Below, in pieces: positions 31,001 through 38,899 of a stretch of 39,612 nt of DNA (position 1 is the first letter of the stretch; each line of letters opens with the position of its first letter). The notes under the pieces were generated by a model. That model did not search any database. It was not told the DNA's origin and worked only from the letters and a program-made list of their open reading frames with translations. Position numbers and translations under genes: made by a program. This DNA is from Streptomyces sp. ISL-94 (lineage in GTDB: Bacteria > Actinomycetota > Actinomycetes > Streptomycetales > Streptomycetaceae), in contig NZ_JAGGOZ010000089.1 in the NCBI RefSeq assembly GCF_018614075.1, forward strand, positions 1 to 39,612, given 5' to 3'.

Positions 31001-33758
31001 CTTCGGCCAGAACCTGGACGAGAGCGGCCACATCGCCGTCATCGGCATGGCCGGCCGTTTCCCGGGCGCCCGTGACATCGACGAGTTCTGGCACAACCTC
31101 GCCTCGGGCCTCGACACCATCACCCGGGAGCCGGTCCGGCCGGTGCGCACCGGCGCCGTCCCGTTCGCGGACGGCCCGACCTATGTGCCGGCCCGAGGCC
31201 TGCTGGAGCACCCCGAGTGGTTCGACGCCGGGTACTTCGGCTACTCCGACGACGAAGCTCACGTCCTCGATCCGCAGTTCCGCGTCTTCCTGGAGTGCGC
31301 CGTAGCCGCTCTCGAACACGCCGGTCGGGATCCCGACCGATGCCCGGGACCCGTCGGTGTGTACGGCGGATCGACGGAGACCGCCCATCTACAGACAGTG
31401 CAGGACCATCGGGAACGGTTCCCCGACCTGACCGACGACGACCTTCTGCTCGCTGCCGCACCGGAGTTCCTGGCATCCCGTACCGCCGAGCGGCTGGGCC
31501 TGAGCGGACCCGCGACGACCGTGCAGTCCGCCTGTGCCACCGCTCTCGTGGCAGTCCACCTGGCCGTCCAGGGGCTGCTCGGCGGCGATTGCGACCTGGC
31601 CCTAGCCGGCGGTGTAGCCGTGCACGTCCCACCGAAACAGCCGGGGTACAGCGAGGACGGCATCCTCTCCTCCGACGGAGTGACCCGCACTTTCGATGCC
31701 CGAGGCGACGGCACCGTGGCGAGCAGCGGCGTCGGCATCGTGGTCCTCAAACGCCTCACCGACGCTCTCGCCGACGGCGACAAGGTCCTCGCCGTGGTCC
31801 GTGGCTCTGCCGTCACCAACGACGGTTCCGCACGTATCGGCTTCACGGCCCCCAGTGTCGAGGGTCAGTCGGCCGCGATCCGAGCCGCTCAGCTCACCGC
31901 CGGGGTGGACGCCGGGACCATCACGTACGTAGAGGCGCACGGCACGGCGACCCCGCTCGGAGACCCGGTCGAAGTGGCCGCACTGACCAGGGCGTTCCAG
32001 CAGCACACCGACGAACTTGGCTTTTGCTCCATCGGATCCGTCAAGAGCAACATCGGACATGCCGACACCGCCGCGGGCGCGGCCGGCCTCATCAAGACGA
32101 TCCTCGCGCTGGAGCATGCGGCGATCCCGCCCAGCCTTCACTTCCAGGAACCCAACAGGGAGATCGACTTCGCCTCTGGCCCCTTTCGTGTCGCCACCCG
32201 GTACACCCCGTGGCGCCCCCGTGTCGGCCCCCGACGCGCAGGGGTCAGCGCTTTCGGTATCGGTGGGGTCAACTCCCATGTGGTATTGGAAGAGGCCCCC
32301 GCGCCTCGGTCCGAGGCCCCAATTCGGTCGGAGCAGCTCCTCGTCGTGTCCGCGCGGACACCGGCGGCCCTGTCCGCCGCCGCAGCCAACCTTGCCGCCT
32401 TTTTGAGGAGGGCACCGGAGACGGTGCTCGCCGATGTGGCGTGGACCCTCCAGACCGGCAGGCAGGAACATCCGTACCGTGCCTTCACCGTCGCCGACCG
32501 GGCCGCCGACGCGGCCGCCGCACTGACCGCCCTGGCGGGCGGCGCCGCGGATGTCATACGCGCAACAGCACGCGACCGCGAGGTCGTTCTGCTCCTTCCC
32601 GGTACCGGTGGGCGTCCTGGCCCCGGGTGGCACCCGCTTGCCGAGCCGGAGTACGAGCGGTCTTTCGCCGCCTGCCTCGACGCTCTCGCCCCCGAGCAGG
32701 CCGCCGCCGTGCACGAAGCCCTCTCCGGTACCCGTGAGGACCGGCCGTCCGACCTTGCGGTCCACGACATCTGCGTGTTCGCGCGCGAGTATTCACTCGC
32801 CAGGCTGTGGATCCGCTGGGGCGTGCGGCCGGCCGGCGTCTTCGGAACGGGGACGGGAGCCCTCGTTGCGGCCGTCCTGGCGGACGTACTCGACCTGCCT
32901 GACGCTCTGCGTCTGCTGGTGGCCCGGGCCCACTGCGCGGAGTCCGGGGGAGCGCCGACCCTCGACGGCCTGGTCGCCGGGCTCGGAGTCGGGCAACCCC
33001 GGATCCCCCTGCTCTCCGCACAGGACGCATGCTGGTACGACGCGGCCGGTGCGGCGCCCGACGCCGCTTGGTGGGCACGGGAGTGGTCCGGTTCGGAGCG
33101 GGGGGACGTCGCGCTCGCCGCACTGTTGGCTGAGGACCGGGTGCTGCTCCAGCCGGGGCCCGGAACAGTTCCGTCGCCCTCGGCCTGGGGCGGGCGGTCG
33201 CCGCTCACCCCGCTCGGCGATAGCGGGAGCGAAGGCGAGGCGCTTGCCTCCGTACTGGGTACGCTCGGGCGGCTGTGGGCCGACGGCGTCCCCGTCGGCT
33301 GGAGCGGCTTCCACGACGGGGTCCCCAGGGCCAAGGTGCACCTGCCGGGCTATCCGTTCGAACGGCGCCCCTACCTGCTGCGGCCGCCGGAGCCGGTCGT
33401 CGGTCCCGGATCTGCCGGCCCCGTCCCCGGTGCTCCGTGGTCCGCCACCGCGCCTGCGTACGCCACCACGAGGGGGCCAGCCGATAGCGGCGGCCCCGAT
33501 GGCGGCACCCTCCCGCTGGTCCTGGACCTGTTCCGCCGAGTTCTGGCCCTGTCGGAGGTCGACCCCGAGGACAGTTTCTTCGACCTCGGCGGCGACTCGC
33601 TGATCGCCGCCCGGGTCCTGGCCGAGGTCCGCGAACACCTGCCCGTTGAGATCACCGTGAAGTCCCTGTTCGCCGCACCCACGGCTCTTGAGTTCGCGGA
33701 ATTCCTCGATGCGAGACTCTCCGGCAGCGATCCGTCCACCCACGGAACGCAGGAGTGA
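30993..33758 (+). CDS. Type I PKS: active KS, dead AT, ACP
   Basis: A 921-residue protein. KS (about 12-440) keeps the Cys-His-His set: Cys181 in QSACATALVAVH, His316 in EAHGTATPLGD and His356 in KSNIGHAD. The following AT-like region (about 470-790) is shrunken. The GHSxG motif reads GTGTG at 618-622, so the active Ser is gone, and the usual FPGQG reads LPGTG. It cannot load malonyl. The C-terminal ACP (about 840-905) has Ser869 in DLGGDSLIAA. There are no KR, DH, ER or TE domains. GTG start inside the carrier protein gene; GTGA overlap with the thioesterase gene. It needs an acyltransferase in trans, most simply the second PKS at 35652. Confidence 0.9.
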   Translation: MTDFGQNLDESGHIAVIGMAGRFPGARDIDEFWHNLASGLDTITREPVRPVRTGAVPFADGPTYVPARGLLEHPEWFDAGYFGYSDDEAHVLDPQFRVFLECAVAALEHAGRDPDRCPGPVGVYGGSTETAHLQTVQDHRERFPDLTDDDLLLAAAPEFLASRTAERLGLSGPATTVQSACATALVAVHLAVQGLLGGDCDLALAGGVAVHVPPKQPGYSEDGILSSDGVTRTFDARGDGTVASSGVGIVVLKRLTDALADGDKVLAVVRGSAVTNDGSARIGFTAPSVEGQSAAIRAAQLTAGVDAGTITYVEAHGTATPLGDPVEVAALTRAFQQHTDELGFCSIGSVKSNIGHADTAAGAAGLIKTILALEHAAIPPSLHFQEPNREIDFASGPFRVATRYTPWRPRVGPRRAGVSAFGIGGVNSHVVLEEAPAPRSEAPIRSEQLLVVSARTPAALSAAAANLAAFLRRAPETVLADVAWTLQTGRQEHPYRAFTVADRAADAAAALTALAGGAADVIRATARDREVVLLLPGTGGRPGPGWHPLAEPEYERSFAACLDALAPEQAAAVHEALSGTREDRPSDLAVHDICVFAREYSLARLWIRWGVRPAGVFGTGTGALVAAVLADVLDLPDALRLLVARAHCAESGGAPTLDGLVAGLGVGQPRIPLLSAQDACWYDAAGAAPDAAWWAREWSGSERGDVALAALLAEDRVLLQPGPGTVPSPSAWGGRSPLTPLGDSGSEGEALASVLGTLGRLWADGVPVGWSGFHDGVPRAKVHLPGYPFERRPYLLRPPEPVVGPGSAGPVPGAPWSATAPAYATTRGPADSGGPDGGTLPLVLDLFRRVLALSEVDPEDSFFDLGGDSLIAARVLAEVREHLPVEITVKSLFAAPTALEFAEFLDARLSGSDPSTHGTQE

Positions 33759-34534
33759 CCGTGCCGCACCCTCCCACCCCGGCCGCCCGGGCTACCGGCC
33801 CCGTAGGGACCCGCTGGCTCGCCTGCCGGGACAGCAAGCCCGGCGCCACGGTCGAGCTGTACTGCTTCGCCCACGCCGGCGGCTCCGTCGGCGAGTTCCT
33901 GCGCTGGTCCGGTGACCTGCCCGGGGTGCGGGTGCTGGGCGTGAAGATGCCCGGGCGGGCACCCCGGGAGAAGGAGCCGCCCTTCACCCGCATGGCCGAC
34001 CTGGTGGCCACCTTGGTGGAACAGGTCGACTTCGGGCCCGGCCCCTTCGCCTTCTTCGGCCACAGCCTCGGCGGGCTCGTCGCTCACGAGGTCGCCCGTG
34101 CCCTGCGTACCGCCGGCCGACCCAAGCCGACGCGGCTCTTCGTGTCGTCCGTACAGCCTCCGCCGATCGTCAGCCGGCGACCGGTGCACGGCCTGCCCCA
34201 GGCCGAGCTGCTCTCCGAGATCGAGTACCGGTGGGGAGCGCTGCCCGCCGCCGTCCACGAGGACGACGAATTGCGCGACATCGTCCTCGGCTACTTCCGG
34301 GCCGACATGGAGATCGCCGAAACCTACGCGTTCGTCCCGGAACCCCCGCTCGCCGTCGCCGTCACCGCCTTCGTCGGTGACCAGGAGGACAGCGACCTGA
34401 CCGGCTGGCGGGCTCATACCTGCGAGGACTTCGAGCACCGCACCCTGCGCGGTGGTCATTTCTACTTCCGCGACCCCGAACAGCGGCGAGAGCTGCTGCG
34501 CCACGTCCACCGGGCGCTTGGCACCGAGCACTGA
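33755..34534 (+). CDS. Type II thioesterase
   Basis: A 259-residue alpha/beta hydrolase of the GrsT/RifR type: YCFAHAGGSVGEFLRW, nucleophile Ser104 in FFGHSLGGLVAHE, an Asp in VTAFVGDQED and the catalytic His in LRGGHFYF. Such enzymes clear wrongly loaded carrier proteins or release products. With degenerate PKS proteins lacking a fused thioesterase it may be the releasing enzyme. GTG start overlaps the PKS stop. The next gene follows after 17 bases. Confidence 0.9.
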   Translation: MTVPHPPTPAARATGPVGTRWLACRDSKPGATVELYCFAHAGGSVGEFLRWSGDLPGVRVLGVKMPGRAPREKEPPFTRMADLVATLVEQVDFGPGPFAFFGHSLGGLVAHEVARALRTAGRPKPTRLFVSSVQPPPIVSRRPVHGLPQAELLSEIEYRWGALPAAVHEDDELRDIVLGYFRADMEIAETYAFVPEPPLAVAVTAFVGDQEDSDLTGWRAHTCEDFEHRTLRGGHFYFRDPEQRRELLRHVHRALGTEH

Positions 34535-34551
34535 GCGACAGAGGAGGCGCC

Positions 34552-35607
34552 ATGCGCTACACGACCTTCGGACGCACCAACGGTCTACGGGTGTCCGAGC
34601 TGGCCCTGGGAACGGCCAACTTCGGTTCGTCCTGGGGTGGCGGGGCCAGCCGGGACGAGTCCAGGAAGATATTCGAGCGTTTCGCCGAGGCAGGCGGCAC
34701 GTTCATCGACTCCGCTGACAGCTACCAGATCGGCCAGTCGGAGCAGCTCCTCGGAGAGCTCATCGGCAACGACCGTGACCACTTCGTGGTGGCCACCAAG
34801 TTCTCGCTGGGCAACACGCGTCCCCACGTATCCACCACGGGCAACAGCCGCAAGAACATCATCCGGTCGGTCGACACGAGCCTCAAGCGTTTGGGCACCG
34901 ACTACATCGACCTCTACTGGGCCCACCTGCCGGACACCGTCACCCCCGTCGAGGAGATCCTGACCACCCTCGACCATCTGACCCGCGCCGGCAAGATCCT
35001 GTACGCCGGGTTGTCGAACTTCCCCGCCTGGCGGGTGTCCCGCGCGGTCACGACGGCAGAACTGCGTGGCTGGAGCCCACTGGCGGGCATCCAGTTCGAG
35101 TACAGCCTCGCCGAGCGCAGCGCAGACCGGGAACTGCTGCCGATGGCGGAGGCACTGGGCCTCGGCACCGCGCTCTGGGCCCCGCTGGGCGGCGGGCTGC
35201 TCACCGGAAAGTACCGGGAGAGCCGACGGGGCAGGCTCAGTGACTGGGAGGGCCGCGGCATCCGTACGGAGGACTGCGCGCAGCGCGTGGAGGTGGTCGA
35301 CACCGTCCTCTCGGTGGCAGCGGCGACGGGGCTGGAGCCCGCCCAGGTGGCGGTGGCCTGGTTGCGGTCACGGGCCCGCTCGGCCGCGACCGCCGTGGTG
35401 CCCATCATCGGCCCGCGCAGCGTCGACCAGCTGGAGACCTACCTGTCCGTGCTGGACGTGACCCTCGAAGAAGCTTCCTTGCGGCTACTCGACGAAGCCA
35501 GCGCCGTACGTCTGGGCGCCGCGCACGAACTGGTGGCGAACACCCTCGATTCCGTGCTCGGCGGAGGGGCCGGCCGCATCACACGTCAGCCCGTACCAGT
35601 GGCGTGA
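34552..35607 (+). CDS. Aldo/keto reductase
   Basis: A 351-residue NADPH-dependent reductase of the aldo/keto reductase superfamily with all four catalytic residues: Asp53 and Tyr58 in FIDSADSYQIG, Lys83 in VATKFSLG and His125 in YWAHLPD. Cofactor-binding strands IIGPRSVDQLE are near the C-terminus. A ketoreduction such as 6-acetylphenazine-1-carboxylate to saphenic acid would fit the neighbouring genes, as would reduction of a beta-keto or aldehyde group. It sits between the thioesterase and second PKS genes with short gaps, in one operon. GAGGAGG precedes the ATG. Confidence 0.9.
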   Translation: MRYTTFGRTNGLRVSELALGTANFGSSWGGGASRDESRKIFERFAEAGGTFIDSADSYQIGQSEQLLGELIGNDRDHFVVATKFSLGNTRPHVSTTGNSRKNIIRSVDTSLKRLGTDYIDLYWAHLPDTVTPVEEILTTLDHLTRAGKILYAGLSNFPAWRVSRAVTTAELRGWSPLAGIQFEYSLAERSADRELLPMAEALGLGTALWAPLGGGLLTGKYRESRRGRLSDWEGRGIRTEDCAQRVEVVDTVLSVAAATGLEPAQVAVAWLRSRARSAATAVVPIIGPRSVDQLETYLSVLDVTLEEASLRLLDEASAVRLGAAHELVANTLDSVLGGGAGRITRQPVPVA

Positions 35608-35651
35608 TCGTGGGGAAAACACACATGCGCAGGACAAGGGAGGAGTGCGAC

Positions 35652-37973
35652 ATGAACGCGATTGACCTGGACCACGACGATTCTGCCGTCGCCATCGTCG
35701 GCATGGCCGTCCGGTTCCCGCGGGCGGACGGCATCGCCGCATACCAGGCCCGATCCCGGCCGGGCTCCCGACCTGGACCGGTACTGGAGGACGCGGACGC
35801 CTTCGACCACGCGTTCTTCGGGGTCTCGCCCGGTGAGGCGCTCATCACGGATCCGCAGCAGCGGGTCCTGCTCGAATGCGCCCAGCACGCCCTGGAGGAC
35901 GCGGCCTGCGATCCAGCCCGGGAGCCAGGCGTCATAGGCGTCTACGCCGGATGCGGCGGTACGTCGTATGCCGCACGACTGCGGCGCGAGATTCGAAGGC
36001 TGCCCTTCGCGGACAACTGGCAGATCAGGATCGCTACGGGCGTGGACTTCCTCGCCGCCCGCCCCGCGTACAAGCTGGGCCTGGCTGGGCCCGCGGTGAC
36101 GGTGCAGGCGGCAGGAGCCACGATGCTCCTGGCCGTGCACAGCGCGGTGCAGGCGCTCCTCGCGGGCGACTGCGACATCGCGCTGGCTGGAGCGGTCACC
36201 ATCCGCCCGGCAGCCGCGGACCGTGGGCAGTCGGTGGGCGGCTGCGGGGTCGTCGTGCTCAAGCCCCTGCGGGCGGCGCTCGAAGCGGGCGACCGCGTCC
36301 ATGCCGTCGTCCGCGGGACGGCGGTCGGCAGCGGGAACGACCCCGAACGGGTCGCGCGGCAGGCCCGCGCGGTCGCACAAGTGCAGGCCGAAGCGGTCGC
36401 GGCCCTGCGGGCCGACCCCTCGCAGGCTCCCGGGGCAGTAACGGACACCATGCCCGGCGTCGCCGCCTTCCTTGACGCCGTGCTGGCCGTGGCGCCCGAC
36501 ACAGCGCCCGCCGACGCCGACGCACCAAGACTGATCGGCGTGAGTGCCGCAGGGCCGCACGGACTTCACGCCCATGTCGTGGTGGCGCGGCCGCCGCGCG
36601 CCCACCGCGCCCAGCCCGAACCGGAGGGGGAGGAAGACTGGCAGCTGCTACCCCTCTCGGCGCGTGACGCAACGGCCCTCGACGACCTGACCGTCCGGCT
36701 CGGGCAGCATCTGGCACGGCTACCCCAGGAGCGCATGCGGGACGTTGCGTGGACGCTCCAGACCGGGCGGGCCCGGCACTCGCATCGCCGGTTCGTGGTT
36801 GCCCCCGGAACGGATGTCGCCGCGGCGGCGCTGACCAGCGGAAAGCGCCGTCTGACCCCGTCCGGTACGGCTCCGGAGGCAGCTCGCCCCATCGTCTTGA
36901 CCTTCCCGGGCCAGGGCGGCCAGCACGTGGGTATGGCCCGCACGCTCTACCGGGTCGACCCCGGCTTCCGTGCAGACGTCGAAGCCTGCGCCGAACTGGC
37001 GGGGCCCTCGCTCGGATTCGACCTGAGGTCCGTCGTCGACCCGGGTGGCGACCACGAGGACGAGCGGGCGCACCGTGCGCTCGCGACCATCGAGGTCGGC
37101 CAGCCCGCCGTCTTCATGGTCGAGTACGCACTGGCCAGGGCCCTGCGGCGGTGGGGTGTGAGGCCGGCGGCGGTCGTCGGGCACAGTCTCGGTGCGTACG
37201 CCGCCGCCTGCGTCGCCGGCGTGTTCTCCTTCCCCGACGCGCTCGCCCTCGTAGTGGAACGGGGCAGGCTGCTGCAGAGCCTTCCGTCGGGATCGATGGC
37301 AGCCGTCGGGATGTCCGAGTCCGAAGTGCTTGAGCTGCTGCCGGAGGGGCTCGGCATCGGTGCCGTCAACGGGCCGCGGCAGGTGGCCGTCTCGGGGCCG
37401 ACCGAACTCGTGGAGCGCTTCGTCCGGGAGTTCCCGCGTGAGGACGTCGAGGTGAAGCTCCTGAAGATCGCCACAGCGGGTCACTCAGCCCTCGTCGAGC
37501 CCATTCTCGACCAGTTCGAGGCATACGTGGCCGGCCTTACGCTCGGCAGGTCGGAGGTGCCCGTCATCTCGGACACGACCGGGTCCTGGGCCGACCCGGG
37601 CGACATCGCGACTCCCGGCTACTGGCGACGGCACCTGCGCCACACCGTACGGTTCGATGACGCCCTCAGCACGGTTGCGGAGGTTCCTGGGGGCATCCTG
37701 CTCGAGGTGGGGCCGGGGATGACGCTGACGTCTCTCGCCCGGCGCCACCCCGCGCTGGAGGGCCCGGACCTTCTCATGCTCCATACCCTTCCGCACCCAG
37801 CGGACGAGACGCCCGAACTGAGCATCCTACTGACGGCCCTCGGTCGACTCTGGATCGCGGGCACAGAACTGGACTGGGCTGGTCTGCACCCAGGGGGCGG
37901 CAGCCATCGGGTCCGGTTGCCCGGGTACCCGTTCCGGCGTACGAGGTTCGACCTGGACGCAGTGGCCCGCTGA
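35652..37973 (+). CDS. Type I PKS: dead KS, active AT, no ACP
   Basis: A 773-residue protein. The KS-like part (1-320) has internal deletions. It keeps DPQQRVLLE, but the nucleophile motif reads QAAGATMLLAVH, with Gly155 in place of Cys, and both the HGT and the SNxGH histidine motifs are missing, so it cannot condense. The AT (about 415-745) looks intact: FPGQGGQH at 418, Ser512 in VVGHSLGAY, QVAVSG, His611 in TAGHSALVEP and EVGPGMTL. The TAGH string differs from both the HAFH (malonyl) and YASH (methylmalonyl) types. No carrier domain. Start ATG 35652 with GGGAGGAG. It probably supplies the acyltransferase missing from the PKS at 30993. Confidence 0.9.
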   Translation: MNAIDLDHDDSAVAIVGMAVRFPRADGIAAYQARSRPGSRPGPVLEDADAFDHAFFGVSPGEALITDPQQRVLLECAQHALEDAACDPAREPGVIGVYAGCGGTSYAARLRREIRRLPFADNWQIRIATGVDFLAARPAYKLGLAGPAVTVQAAGATMLLAVHSAVQALLAGDCDIALAGAVTIRPAAADRGQSVGGCGVVVLKPLRAALEAGDRVHAVVRGTAVGSGNDPERVARQARAVAQVQAEAVAALRADPSQAPGAVTDTMPGVAAFLDAVLAVAPDTAPADADAPRLIGVSAAGPHGLHAHVVVARPPRAHRAQPEPEGEEDWQLLPLSARDATALDDLTVRLGQHLARLPQERMRDVAWTLQTGRARHSHRRFVVAPGTDVAAAALTSGKRRLTPSGTAPEAARPIVLTFPGQGGQHVGMARTLYRVDPGFRADVEACAELAGPSLGFDLRSVVDPGGDHEDERAHRALATIEVGQPAVFMVEYALARALRRWGVRPAAVVGHSLGAYAAACVAGVFSFPDALALVVERGRLLQSLPSGSMAAVGMSESEVLELLPEGLGIGAVNGPRQVAVSGPTELVERFVREFPREDVEVKLLKIATAGHSALVEPILDQFEAYVAGLTLGRSEVPVISDTTGSWADPGDIATPGYWRRHLRHTVRFDDALSTVAEVPGGILLEVGPGMTLTSLARRHPALEGPDLLMLHTLPHPADETPELSILLTALGRLWIAGTELDWAGLHPGGGSHRVRLPGYPFRRTRFDLDAVAR

Positions 37974-37980
37974 CAGGGAT

Positions 37981-38874
37981 TCAGCCGGCCGGCTCCGCAA
38001 GACCCTGGCGGGCGTGTTCGATGAAGGCGCGCGCTGCCGGGCTGGTCGGACCTTCGGAGCGCCATGCCAGCGCCAGTCGGCCCCTCAGGTGCTCGTTGTC
38101 GATGACCACCGTGCGCAGCTGCCGCGCGTGGGCGCGGGCGAACGGCTGTGGGAGGAGGGCCAGCCCCAGGCCCCGGGCCGCGAGCTGCACCAGCACCAGC
38201 GGGTCGCTGGCCTCGAAGGCTATGCGGGGCGTCGCGCCCGACGCTGACCAGGCCGCCTCGACGGACGTACGCAGACCGGTGCCCGGCGGCAGGCAGATGA
38301 GCGTCTCGTCGCGCACGTCCTCGACGGACACCCGCCCGCGGCGTGCCAGCGGGTGGTCAGCGCTGACCGCACCGACGAACAGTTCGTCGGCGATGACCTG
38401 GATGGTCAGACCCGTAGGCGGCTCGGTCGCCATGCCGATGACCGCGACGTCGATCCGGCCCGACCGCAGGCCTTCTGCCAGGTGGTCCGAGTTGCCCTCG
38501 GACAGGGACATGTCGACGGACGGGTGCAGCTTGTGGAACTCAGCCAGCAGTTTCGGCAAGGACAAGTGGGAGGAGGAGGCGACCGTCCCGATGGAGACCT
38601 GACCCCGTACCAACCCGGTGAGGTCGTCGACGGCGAGCCGGGCTCCGGCCACGGCGGCCAGAGCTGCACGAGCGTACGGCAGCACGGCGACGCCCACGTC
38701 CGTCAACTGCACCTGCCGACCACTCCGGTCGAGTAGTTTCTGTCCTAATTCGCGCTCCAGTCGACGGATTTGAGCACTTACACCTGGCTGCGCCACATGG
38801 ACGCGAGCGGCGCCTTTGGTGAAGCTCGCCTCCTCGGCCACGGCGACGAAATATTCCAACTGGCGCAGTTCCAT
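37981..38874 (-). CDS. LysR-family transcriptional regulator
   Basis: A 297-residue regulator with the N-terminal helix-turn-helix (MELRQLEYFVAVAEEASFTK, HVAQPGVSAQIRRLE) and a periplasmic-binding-fold effector domain from residue about 90. The start at 38874 gives the canonical N-terminus; longer in-frame starts would run into the divergent gene. Codon 43 is TTA (38748-38746), a bldA target. It is convergent with the second PKS gene (7-base gap) and divergent from the FAD-linked oxidase gene with only 25 bases between starts, the usual layout for a LysR protein that controls its neighbour. Confidence 0.9.
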   Translation of the reverse strand: MELRQLEYFVAVAEEASFTKGAARVHVAQPGVSAQIRRLERELGQKLLDRSGRQVQLTDVGVAVLPYARAALAAVAGARLAVDDLTGLVRGQVSIGTVASSSHLSLPKLLAEFHKLHPSVDMSLSEGNSDHLAEGLRSGRIDVAVIGMATEPPTGLTIQVIADELFVGAVSADHPLARRGRVSVEDVRDETLICLPPGTGLRTSVEAAWSASGATPRIAFEASDPLVLVQLAARGLGLALLPQPFARAHARQLRTVVIDNEHLRGRLALAWRSEGPTSPAARAFIEHARQGLAEPAG

Positions 38875-38899
38875 AAGCGCCGAGTCTAAAGGTTGTCTT

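Noticed and set aside
31217..32737. 506-residue Arg-rich ORF inside the first PKS gene
   Set aside because: Out-of-frame reading of the KS/AT coding sequence; almost only Arg, Pro, Gly and Ala.
36300..36560. Sequencing error as the cause of the missing KS histidines in the second PKS
   Set aside because: The frame stays open through the whole protein, and no other frame in this interval carries the HGT or SNxGH motifs, so the loss appears real.
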